64,000 nt of DNA from Mycobacterium sp. URHB0044 (GTDB lineage: Bacteria; Actinomycetota; Actinomycetes; Mycobacteriales; Mycobacteriaceae): assembly GCF_000620625.1 (NCBI RefSeq), contig NZ_JIAW01000005.1:372001-436000 (forward strand). Direction: 5' to 3'. The stretch's first letter is position 1. The number at the start of each line of letters is the position of its first letter. Shown here piece by piece: positions 26,866-34,667 of the stretch. The notes under the pieces were generated by a model. That model was not told the DNA's origin. It did no database searches and worked only from the letters and a program-made list of their open reading frames with translations. The position numbers and the translations under genes were made by a program.

Positions 26866-28287
26866 ATGAAACGCATACTTGCCGCGCTCCTGACTGCCGT
26901 CACCGCCGGTTCCTTGGCCGCGTGCTCACTGGACTCGACGTCGCAGTCGGCAGACACCATCGACGTCGTCATCGGCTACCAGTCCAAGACCATCAACACC
27001 GTCACCGCCGGAACGCTGCTGCGCGCCAAGGGATTCCTGGAGAAGCGGCTCGGTGACATCGGCAAGTCCACGGGCAAGACGTACAACGTCCAGTGGCAGG
27101 ACTACGACACCGGCGCCCCGATCACTGCTCAGATGGTCGCCGAGAAGATCGACATCGGTTCGATGGGCGACTACCCGTTGCTCATCAACGGCTCGAAGAC
27201 GCAGTCGAACGAACGGGCCCGCACCGAGTTCGTCTCCGTCACCGGATACAGCCCGACCGGCTCCCTCAACATGGTCGTCGTGCCGCCCAACTCGCCGATC
27301 CGCACCATCGCCGACCTCAAGGGCGCGAAGGTTTCCGCCAGCGTCGGCTCCGCCGGTCACGGCACGCTCGTCCGCGCACTCGACAATGCGGGCATCGACC
27401 CCGCCAAGGGCGTCGAGGTGCTGAATCAACAGCCGCAGGTCGGCGCGTCGGCACTGGAATCCGGTCAGGCGCAGGCACTCTCGCAGTTCGTCGCGTGGCC
27501 GGGTCTGCTGGTGTTCCAGAACAAGGCCAAGCTGCTCTACGACGGCGCCGAGGGCAACTATCCCACCTTCCACGGCGTCGTCGTGCGCCGGGAGTACGCG
27601 AGTCAACATCCCGAGGTGCTCGACGCGTTCCTGCAGGCGCAACTGGACGCCACGGACTTCCTCAACCAGAACCCGCTCGAGTCCGCGAAGCTCGTCGCCG
27701 ACGGCAGCGGGCTGCCGCAGGAGGTCGTGTACCTCTACAACGGCCCGGGTGGCACCAGATTCGACACCACGCTGAAACCCTCACTGATACAAGCGTTCAA
27801 GGGCGACGTGCCGTACCTGAAGTCGATCGGTGACTTCGCCGACCTCGACATCGACGGCTTCGTCTCCGACGCCGCGATACGCAAGGCCTTCACCGAGCGG
27901 AGTCAGGATTACGACGCCGCGCTGAACTCGGCCACCAACCCATCGGCGATCAAGGGCCAGGACCCGGTCTGCAACGTTGCCGTGACCGATCCGAAGCTGG
28001 CAGGCGAACTTTGGCTCGACGGCAAGGACGCCACCCAGCCCGCCGCCAACCCGGGCTGCCTGCTGCGCGCGATTCGCGAAGCGACCGCACGCGGCGAACG
28101 CGTGCGCGCCGCCTACGTCCCCGACACCGAATTCGGCACGCGGTGGTTCGCCGACAAGTCGATCTGGGTCAGCGACGGCCGCAACCAGCTGCCGTTCGGC
28201 ACCCTCGCGGGCGCCGAGCGCTACACCGGCGCGCACCCGGGTTCCACCGTCGTCGACTACCAGCAGGCACTGGCTGGTGCGGTGTGA
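26866..28287 (+). CDS. ABC substrate-binding lipoprotein (SsuA/TauA type) with NosL-like C-terminal domain
   Basis: 473 residues. A lipoprotein signal ends in SLAAC (C20). Residues 30-355 form a nitrate/sulfonate-type binding protein (GYQSKTINTVTAGTLLRAKGFLEKRLGD, KIDIGSMGDYPLLINGS, DLKGAKVSASVGSAGHG). Family members usually stop near 330 residues. Here about 110 residues follow, with P367-V-C369, NPGC398LLRAI, RWFADKSIWV (426-435) and a closing STVVDYQQAL. That succession matches the copper-binding NosL family as I know it. The protein is outer-face anchored and would feed the permease and ATPase encoded next. The fusion is unusual. Confidence 0.85.
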   Translation: MKRILAALLTAVTAGSLAACSLDSTSQSADTIDVVIGYQSKTINTVTAGTLLRAKGFLEKRLGDIGKSTGKTYNVQWQDYDTGAPITAQMVAEKIDIGSMGDYPLLINGSKTQSNERARTEFVSVTGYSPTGSLNMVVVPPNSPIRTIADLKGAKVSASVGSAGHGTLVRALDNAGIDPAKGVEVLNQQPQVGASALESGQAQALSQFVAWPGLLVFQNKAKLLYDGAEGNYPTFHGVVVRREYASQHPEVLDAFLQAQLDATDFLNQNPLESAKLVADGSGLPQEVVYLYNGPGGTRFDTTLKPSLIQAFKGDVPYLKSIGDFADLDIDGFVSDAAIRKAFTERSQDYDAALNSATNPSAIKGQDPVCNVAVTDPKLAGELWLDGKDATQPAANPGCLLRAIREATARGERVRAAYVPDTEFGTRWFADKSIWVSDGRNQLPFGTLAGAERYTGAHPGSTVVDYQQALAGAV

Positions 28288-29144
28288 CCGCCCCTCCCGC
28301 GGTCCTGACCGCCGACGCACCCATCGTCGCCGCACCGAGCACACCGGTTCCTCGGACCGCACGCCCGTCCTGGCATGCGTGGGCCGTGCGCACCGCCTCG
28401 GTACTCGCGGCCATCGGACTGTGGCAGCTGTTGACCGCCAACCACGTTCGGCTCTGGCTGCGGTTCGACAACCTGCCGACGGTGACCGAGATCGTCGCGG
28501 CGTTCGGCCATCGACTGGGTACCGACGACTACTGGCTTGACCTCGGCCAGTCGCTGATCCGGATCCTCACCGGTTTCGCGATCGCCGCCGTGGCCGGGGT
28601 GGTCAGCGGCATCCTGCTGGGCCGATCGAATGCGTTCGCCAACGTGGTCGGCCCGCTGGCCGAGTTGGCCCGTCCGATCCCGGCGATCGCCATCGTGCCC
28701 GTGGCGATCCTGCTGTTCCCGTCCGATGAGGCGGGCATCGTGTTCATCACGTTTCTGGCCGCCTACTTTCCGATCATGGTCAGCACGCGGCACGCGGTAC
28801 GGGCGCTGCCGACCATCTGGGAGGACTCGGTGCGCACGCTCGGCGGTGGACGACTGGACGTGCTGGTGCGCGTCGTCCTTCCAGGAATCCTGCCCGGCGT
28901 GTTCGGCGGACTTTCCGTCGGCATCGGCGTCGCATGGATCTGCGTCGTCTCCGCGGAGATGATCTCGGGCCGGCTCGGCGTCGGGTATCGCACCTGGCAG
29001 GCCTACACCGTCCTGGCCTACCCAGACGTGTTCGTCGGCATCATCACGATCGGCGTGCTGGGCTTCGCCACCTCCGCAGCCGTCGAACTGATCGGCCGCC
29101 GCGTCACCCGCTGGCTGCCGCGCGGCGAGGAGAAGACGCGATGA
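28284..29144 (+). CDS. ABC transporter permease (SsuC/TauC type)
   Basis: 286 residues from GTG 28284, which overlaps the binding-protein stop (GTGA). About six membrane helices are visible, with ASVLAAIGLWQLL at the first and the coupling-loop region EDSVRTLGGGRLDVLVRVVLPGILPGVFGGLSVG late in the chain. This is the nitrate/sulfonate/bicarbonate importer type. It pairs with the ATPase downstream; a homodimer would form the channel. Confidence 0.93.
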   Translation: MTAPPAVLTADAPIVAAPSTPVPRTARPSWHAWAVRTASVLAAIGLWQLLTANHVRLWLRFDNLPTVTEIVAAFGHRLGTDDYWLDLGQSLIRILTGFAIAAVAGVVSGILLGRSNAFANVVGPLAELARPIPAIAIVPVAILLFPSDEAGIVFITFLAAYFPIMVSTRHAVRALPTIWEDSVRTLGGGRLDVLVRVVLPGILPGVFGGLSVGIGVAWICVVSAEMISGRLGVGYRTWQAYTVLAYPDVFVGIITIGVLGFATSAAVELIGRRVTRWLPRGEEKTR

Positions 29145-29887
29145 GCAGCACCGGCATGACCCTCGAATTGCACGACGTCACACTGAGTTACGGCGGTGCG
29201 CCGGTGGTCGACGGGCTCGGGCTCACCGTGCGGCCCGGCGAGATCCTCGTGCTCACCGGACCCTCGGGATGCGGGAAGTCGACCGTGCTGCGCGCGCTGG
29301 CCGGACTCTTGCGCCCCGACGCGGGCCACATCAGCGCCGACGGCGACCGCGTCACCACTACGTCACGCGACCGCGCAATGGTGTTCCAGGACAACGCTCT
29401 GCTGCCGTGGCGCACCGTCCGATCCAACGTCGAGCTCGCCCTGAAGCTCGCCGGTCGCCCGCGCCAGGGCCGCCGCGAGGAAGCGCTGCGCTGGATCGCC
29501 GACGTCGGCCTGACGGGCTTCGAGGACTATCTTCCCAAGAGCCTGTCCGGAGGGATGCGGCAGCGCGTCCAGCTGGCCCGTGGGCTGGCCGGCGCGCCGC
29601 GCGCAGTGATGATGGACGAGCCGTTCGGCGCCCTCGACACGCAGACCCGGGCGAGCATGCAGCGCCTGCTCATCGACACCTGGCGCGCGCACCCCACGAC
29701 GGTCGTGTTCGTCACGCACGACGTCGACGAGGCGGTGCTCATCGGCGATCGGATCGCGGTGCTGGGCCGCGCAGGCCAGCCGTTGCGTGCCCTTCTGGAG
29801 GTGCCGGAACCGCGCGCGATCACCGATCGCAGCGCATTGCGTGCCGAAGTAATTGCCGCCCTTGATCATTCGGAGCTAGTGAACTGA
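29141..29887 (+). CDS. ABC transporter ATPase (SsuB/TauB type)
   Basis: 248 residues from ATG 29141, overlapping the permease stop (ATGA). Walker A GPSGCGKST, Q-loop VFQDNALLPW, signature LSGGMRQRVQLARGL, Walker B MMDEPFGALD and the H-loop FVTHDVDEAV are all intact. The set matches the nitrate/sulfonate/taurine importer family. It completes a one-substrate importer with the binding protein and permease encoded upstream. The stop overlaps the start of the flavoprotein gene by one base. Confidence 0.95.
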   Translation: MSSTGMTLELHDVTLSYGGAPVVDGLGLTVRPGEILVLTGPSGCGKSTVLRALAGLLRPDAGHISADGDRVTTTSRDRAMVFQDNALLPWRTVRSNVELALKLAGRPRQGRREEALRWIADVGLTGFEDYLPKSLSGGMRQRVQLARGLAGAPRAVMMDEPFGALDTQTRASMQRLLIDTWRAHPTTVVFVTHDVDEAVLIGDRIAVLGRAGQPLRALLEVPEPRAITDRSALRAEVIAALDHSELVN

Positions 29888-32595
29888 TGGACATTCCCGA
29901 CCTGGCAGACGCCGTCCGCCTCGACTGTGACGTACTGGTGATCGGCGGCGGCACCGCGGGGACCATGGCCGCACTGACCGCCGCCGAGAACGGCGCCCAG
30001 GTACTGCTTCTCGAGAAGGCGCACGTGCGGCACTCCGGTGCACTGGCGATGGGCATGGACGGCGTCAACAATGCCGTCATTCCCGGCAAGGCCACGCCAG
30101 AGGACTACGTCGCCGAGATCACCCGCGCCAACGACGGAATCGTCAACCAGCGCACCATCTATCAGACCGCCACCCGCGGCTTCGCGATGGTGCAGCGACT
30201 GGAGCGCTACGGCGTGAAGTTCGAGAAGGACGAGCACGGTGAATATGCCGTGCGCCGCGTGCACCGCTCCGGCTCCTACGTGTTGCCCATGCCCGAGGGC
30301 AAGGATGTCAAGAAGGCGCTCTACCGGGTCCTGCGGCAACGGGCGATGCGCGAGAAGATCCGCATCGAGAACCGCCTCGTTCCCGTCCGGGTGCTCACCG
30401 ACGATGACGGACGGGCCGTGGGCGCCGCCGGGCTCAACAGCCGCACTGGCGAGTTCGTCGTGGTCGGCGCGAAGGCGGTGATCCTGGCGACCGGTCCGTG
30501 CGGGCGCCTCGGCCTGCCCGCGTCGGGTTACCTGTACGGCACGTACGAGAACCCGACCAACGCGGGTGATGGCTACTCCATGGCGTACCACGCCGGCGCG
30601 GAGCTGTCGGGAATCGAGTGCTTCCAGATCAACCCGTTGATCAAGGACTACAACGGCCCTGCGTGCGCGTACGTGGCCAATCCCTTTGGCGGCTATCAGG
30701 TCAACGCGGAGGGCGAACGCTTCGTCGACTCCGACTACTGGTCGGGTCAGATGATGTCGGAGGTCAAGCGGGAGATCGAGTCGGCCCGTGGACCCATCTA
30801 CCTCAAGGTCAGCCATCTGCCCGACGAGACGCTGTCCGCGCTCGAGAACATCCTGCACACCACGGAACGGCCCACCCGTGGCACGTTCCACGCCAACCGA
30901 GGCCACGACTACCGCACCCACGACGTCGAGATGCACATCTCCGAAATCGGGCTCTGCAGTGGACATTCCGCGTCGGGCGTGTGGGTCGACGAACACGCCC
31001 GCACCACCGTCCCGGGGCTGTACGCGGCGGGCGACCTGGCGTGCGTTCCGCACAACTACATGATCGGCGCGTTCGTCTACGGCGAGCTCGCGGGCCAGGA
31101 CGCGGCGGCGACGCTCGCCGACGTCCCAGCGCCCCAGTCACTTCCGGACGACCAGATCGCGGCCGCACACGAACTGATCTACCGACCGCTGCGCCATCCC
31201 GACGGTCCGCCGCAGCCACAGGTCGAATACAAGCTGCGCCGCTTCGTCAACGACTACGTGGCACCGCCGAAGACCGCGACGAAGCTGTCCATCGCGGTGC
31301 AGACGTTCGACCGCATGCGGGACGAGGTCGCAGGCATCGGCGCATCGACGCCGCACGAGTTGATGCGGGCAGTGGAGGTGTCGTTCATCCGCGACTGCGC
31401 GGAGATGGCCGCCCGGTCGTCGCTGACCCGCACGGAATCGCGGTGGGGCCTCTACCACGATCGCTCGGACCTACCCGAGCGCGACGACGAGAACTGGCGC
31501 TATCACCTCAACCTGCGCAAGGACGCCGAAGGATCGATGGTGTTCCTGAAGCGGCCGGTGGCACCGTACTTCGTGCCGGTGCCCGGGCTCGACGGCATTC
31601 CCACCGACGGCGCGGCGACCATCCCGGTTGAGCAACCAGGACTCGTCGGCGGGCAGGCGCCGGCCACCGACCGGACCCGAGTCGACGCGACCACCGCGAC
31701 ACAACCTCCCTCGCCACGCATCGCCGCGGTACTGGCCCTGGAATCTCCCACCGTCGACGACCTGTCGCCGTTCCTGACCGATCCGGATGCCGGCGTGCGA
31801 CGCACCGCGGTGGACGTCCTCACCGAGCACCTGCCCGACGACTACGGGTCAGCCCTGCTGGCGGCCATGGACGACAAGGATGCAGCAGTCCGTGCGGCGG
31901 CCGCCGACGGGGTGCGTGAACTGGTGGAGGTGCTGCCCGATCCCGCAGCGGCGCAACCACTCCTGGGCTCCCCCGACCCCGTGGTGCGTGCGGCCACCGT
32001 CTACCTACTCAGTTCACGCCGGGTCGGTGCAGCTGCGCACTTCCGTCGCATGCTCGAGGACCCGGACCACCGGGTCCGCATCGAAGCGGTCCGCGCGCTG
32101 GTGTCCGTCGACGACGCCGACGGGGTGAGCGCCGCCCGGTCCGACGACAATCGGGAGGTACGCATCGCCGTAGCCACCGCTCTTGGCACCCTCGGCGAGG
32201 GAGCTGCCGCCATCCGCACGTTGATCGCCGATCCGGATCCGTTGGTGCGCGCCGCTGCGCTGTCCGCGCTCGGCACCGGCGCGTTTCCCGAGACGGACCT
32301 GGCGGCAATCGAGCGCGGACTGGCGGAATCGGCATGGCAGGTTCGCCAGGGCGCCGTCCGCGCGCTGGCCGGCGTCGGAACGGCAGTTGCCGTAGCGCCG
32401 TTGACCCGTGCGTTGCGCGACCCGCACCTCGACGTGCGCAAGGCGGCCGTCCTGAGCCTGACCCGGTGGGCGCCCACCGACGTCGCCGCCCGCGAGGCGC
32501 TGCATGCGGCGCTCGAGGACGTCGACGCCGACGTGCGGGCGTACGCGCGGCAGGCCTTGGCCACCGTCGTGGAGGCCAGTGGCGTGGGTGCATGA
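29887..32595 (+). CDS. AprA/fumarate-reductase-like FAD flavoprotein fused to C-terminal HEAT repeats
   Basis: 902 residues. The first ~600 are a FAD_binding_2 flavoprotein: dinucleotide motif VLVIGGGTAGTMAAL (17-31), LLEKAHVRHSGALAMGMDG (41-59) and the FAD-closing GLYAAGDLACVPHNY near residue 378. The segment after the FAD motif (NNAVIPGKATPEDYV) recalls APS-reductase alpha subunits more than true fumarate reductases. Residues ~611-902 are about nine HEAT/PBS-lyase-type helical repeats, such as DPDAGVRRTAVDVLTEHL and DPHLDVRKAAVLSLTRW. The gene is coupled to the ATPase (TGATG). With the ferredoxin it probably forms a cytosolic redox enzyme acting on the imported compound. The reaction is unknown. 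Confidence 0.88.
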   Translation: MDIPDLADAVRLDCDVLVIGGGTAGTMAALTAAENGAQVLLLEKAHVRHSGALAMGMDGVNNAVIPGKATPEDYVAEITRANDGIVNQRTIYQTATRGFAMVQRLERYGVKFEKDEHGEYAVRRVHRSGSYVLPMPEGKDVKKALYRVLRQRAMREKIRIENRLVPVRVLTDDDGRAVGAAGLNSRTGEFVVVGAKAVILATGPCGRLGLPASGYLYGTYENPTNAGDGYSMAYHAGAELSGIECFQINPLIKDYNGPACAYVANPFGGYQVNAEGERFVDSDYWSGQMMSEVKREIESARGPIYLKVSHLPDETLSALENILHTTERPTRGTFHANRGHDYRTHDVEMHISEIGLCSGHSASGVWVDEHARTTVPGLYAAGDLACVPHNYMIGAFVYGELAGQDAAATLADVPAPQSLPDDQIAAAHELIYRPLRHPDGPPQPQVEYKLRRFVNDYVAPPKTATKLSIAVQTFDRMRDEVAGIGASTPHELMRAVEVSFIRDCAEMAARSSLTRTESRWGLYHDRSDLPERDDENWRYHLNLRKDAEGSMVFLKRPVAPYFVPVPGLDGIPTDGAATIPVEQPGLVGGQAPATDRTRVDATTATQPPSPRIAAVLALESPTVDDLSPFLTDPDAGVRRTAVDVLTEHLPDDYGSALLAAMDDKDAAVRAAAADGVRELVEVLPDPAAAQPLLGSPDPVVRAATVYLLSSRRVGAAAHFRRMLEDPDHRVRIEAVRALVSVDDADGVSAARSDDNREVRIAVATALGTLGEGAAAIRTLIADPDPLVRAAALSALGTGAFPETDLAAIERGLAESAWQVRQGAVRALAGVGTAVAVAPLTRALRDPHLDVRKAAVLSLTRWAPTDVAAREALHAALEDVDADVRAYARQALATVVEASGVGA

Positions 32596-32680
32596 CCGCT
32601 CGTGTGAGCGATTGCCACCACGCATAGTGAAACTGGCTCGCGGTCCCCGGGATTCGTCGGCGCCCTTGTAGGATCAGCCC

Positions 32681-33322
32681 GTGGTCGACCCCTCCGCCAA
32701 GAACGCCATGAGCTTGCGCGAACGGAAGAAGCAACGCACGCGCCGCATGCTGATCGACGCGGCGGTCGACCTCTGCCTGCGGCAGGGCTACGAGGCAACC
32801 ACCATCGAGCAGATCGCCTCGGCCGCCGATATCTCGACGCGGACCTTCAGTCGCTACTTCGCCACCAAGGATGCGGTGTTCATCGCCGTCCTCGACGACT
32901 TCGCCGACGAGATCGTCGCGGAACTGACCACGCAGCCATGGGATCTGGGTCCGCTGGAGGCCCTGCGAGCTGCGCACGTGGCGGTGTTGGAACGGCTGAG
33001 CAAGCGGCCGCTGGAGCGAATGTCCGCCGAACGTTTCGCGATGATGATGCGGATCGTCTACTCCCACGACACGCTGCGCCAGGCGGCCATCGACTACCGC
33101 AGCCCGGCCACGATGGAACTCCTGGCCGCGCACATGGGCGTCCCCGTCGACGACGGCAGGTTGAATCTGGCCATCGCCCTGTTTTCGACGACCATCGTCA
33201 ACGCATGCAGCGACCTGATCGCCGAACCCGGCGTCCGCCCGCGGCCCGAAGCCGTCATGGATCGGCTCGACGACGCCCTCGGCCAGGTGGCTGACTTCAC
33301 GGCCAAACTGAACGTGCGCTGA
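32681..33322 (+). CDS. TetR-family transcriptional regulator
   Basis: 213 residues from GTG 32681. The N-terminal DNA-binding part is typical: SLRERKKQRTRRMLIDAAVDLCLRQGYEATTIEQIASAADISTRTFSRYFATKDAV in outline (residues 11-66). It lies 85 bases downstream of the flavoprotein gene in the same direction, separated by a weak 5-bp stem (32597-32610). It may be a separate unit. No target can be named. It is convergent with a small membrane-protein gene. Confidence 0.92.
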   Translation: MVDPSAKNAMSLRERKKQRTRRMLIDAAVDLCLRQGYEATTIEQIASAADISTRTFSRYFATKDAVFIAVLDDFADEIVAELTTQPWDLGPLEALRAAHVAVLERLSKRPLERMSAERFAMMMRIVYSHDTLRQAAIDYRSPATMELLAAHMGVPVDDGRLNLAIALFSTTIVNACSDLIAEPGVRPRPEAVMDRLDDALGQVADFTAKLNVR

Positions 33323-33332
33323 CGCCCAGGCG

Positions 33333-33521
33333 CTACGACTTGCGCATTCGGGCGCCCGCCACGGCGATGGCGACGCCGACGAGCGCGATGATCGGGCCGA
33401 GAACCGACCACATGGTGGTGTTGCTCATCGGGCTTCCGCCGACCGCGCCGAACCCTTGCAGCGCGAACAACAGGCCGAACAACGCAACGATGACACCCAG
33501 CACCACGACGGCGATCCGCAT
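33333..33521 (-). CDS. Small two-helix membrane protein
   Basis: 62 residues. Two hydrophobic segments, residues 3-25 (IAVVVLGVIVALFGLLFAL) and 39-56 (VLGPIIALVGVAIAVAGA), are joined by a short polar loop, with a basic C-terminus (RMRKS) that should face the cytosol. Compact proteins of this layout are common in mycobacteria and lack a known function. The reading frame is supported by coherent hydrophobic periodicity. Confidence 0.7.
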   Translation of the reverse strand: MRIAVVVLGVIVALFGLLFALQGFGAVGGSPMSNTTMWSVLGPIIALVGVAIAVAGARMRKS

Positions 33522-33587
33522 GACTCGACAGTAACCGCATGCACGGCAATGCCTGATGCGCGGCGCCTCGCGCTGCCATGATGATCG

Positions 33588-34490
33588 ATGGCTCAGTCAT
33601 CCGCAGGAGTGCCCGTGCCACGTCGACTCGGCCACGACGATCACGTCATCGAGTTGGCGGACGGGCGGGCGATGGGCTTTGCACAGTACGGCCGGCCGGA
33701 TGGACGGGTCGTCGTCAACGCGCACGGTGGCATGGCCTGCCGCCTCGACGTCGCGGCCGCCGCAACGACTGCCGACGAATGCGGGATTCGATTGATCTCA
33801 CCGGATCGGCCTGGCATCGGGCTGTCCGATCCGCGGCCGAACCGCACGCTCTCGGACTGGGCGCACGACGCCGGTGAGTTGATGGACCAGCTGGGCGTCG
33901 AGGAGTTCGCGGTGATGGGATGGTCGATGGGCGGGCAGTACGCCGCCGCACTCGGTCACGTCTGGCCGTCGCGCGTGACGCGTGTGGCGATCATCGCCGG
34001 CGCCTTGCCGCTGACCGATCCGCTGGCCTTCGATCGGCTTCCGTCGATGGATCGCGTCTTCACCCGGCTGTCGCAACGTGTTCCGTGGCTCGCTCGGCAG
34101 ATCTTCCGAACGATGGGGTTCGCCGCCCGGTCCGCACCAAACCTGTACGGCCGCTTGGCCGCCCGCGATCTCGGCGACGCCGACGGCGCGGTGCTGCGCG
34201 ATGAAGGCCTCGACACGTTCGCAGCGATGTCGCGGGAAGCGCTTCGGCGCCCCGCGGGCGTCGTCGAGGAATACCGGGCGTGGATGCGGCCGTGGGGTTT
34301 CGCCCCCGCCGATCTTCGGGTTCCGGTCGACGTCTGGGCAGGAACCGAAGACCAACTGGTCGACGCCTCGTGGCCCGCCAAACTCGCGGGGCAGATCCCC
34401 GGTGCGACGTTGAACCTGCGTAGTGGCGGGCACTTCATGGCACACCTGTACTACCGCGAGATCTTCGAGACCCTGATTCCGCGAGATTGA
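33588..34490 (+). CDS. Alpha/beta-hydrolase fold protein
   Basis: 300 residues. The nucleophile elbow GWSMGG places the catalytic Ser at residue 113. The oxyanion region is NAHGG near residue 45, the acid lies in VWAGTEDQLV and the His in SGGHFMAH near the C-terminus. SPDRPGIGLSD is a marker of the hydrolase-1 branch (esterases, epoxide hydrolases, haloperoxidase-like). The protein is cytosolic and of unknown substrate. Non-coding bases 34491-34667 follow, with a 7-bp stem at 34568-34585 that may end this transcript. Confidence 0.9.
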   Translation: MAQSSAGVPVPRRLGHDDHVIELADGRAMGFAQYGRPDGRVVVNAHGGMACRLDVAAAATTADECGIRLISPDRPGIGLSDPRPNRTLSDWAHDAGELMDQLGVEEFAVMGWSMGGQYAAALGHVWPSRVTRVAIIAGALPLTDPLAFDRLPSMDRVFTRLSQRVPWLARQIFRTMGFAARSAPNLYGRLAARDLGDADGAVLRDEGLDTFAAMSREALRRPAGVVEEYRAWMRPWGFAPADLRVPVDVWAGTEDQLVDASWPAKLAGQIPGATLNLRSGGHFMAHLYYREIFETLIPRD

Positions 34491-34567
34491 ACTCACGCAA
34501 CCAGCTACTCGAACTTCTTTTCGCTGGCTCCAATCTCGCGGGTCGCCATCGTCTCCCACACCTCGTC

Positions 34568-34585
34568 GACTGGGGCAGCCCAGTC
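34568..34585. terminator. GACTGGG-GCAG-CCCAGTC stem-loop, possible terminator
   Basis: A perfect 7-bp stem with a four-base loop lies in the 177-base gap between the hydrolase and MmpL genes, 78 bases after the hydrolase stop. There is no T-run after it, so its role as terminator is only likely. The downstream segment 34600-34660 should contain the mmpL promoter; a TATGACT-like hexamer is at 34623-34629. Confidence 0.4.
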
Positions 34586-34667
34586 CCGCCGCAAGACCTC
34601 CCTGTGAGGTGGCTGAATCTGGTATGACTAAGCCCGACGCGACGTCGTAGGGAGGAGTTCCGCCGAA

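Noticed and set aside
28011-28283. Upstream extension of the SsuC-type permease
   Set aside because: It lies inside the NosL-like tail of the binding-protein gene. The GTGA overlap at 28284 gives the natural start.
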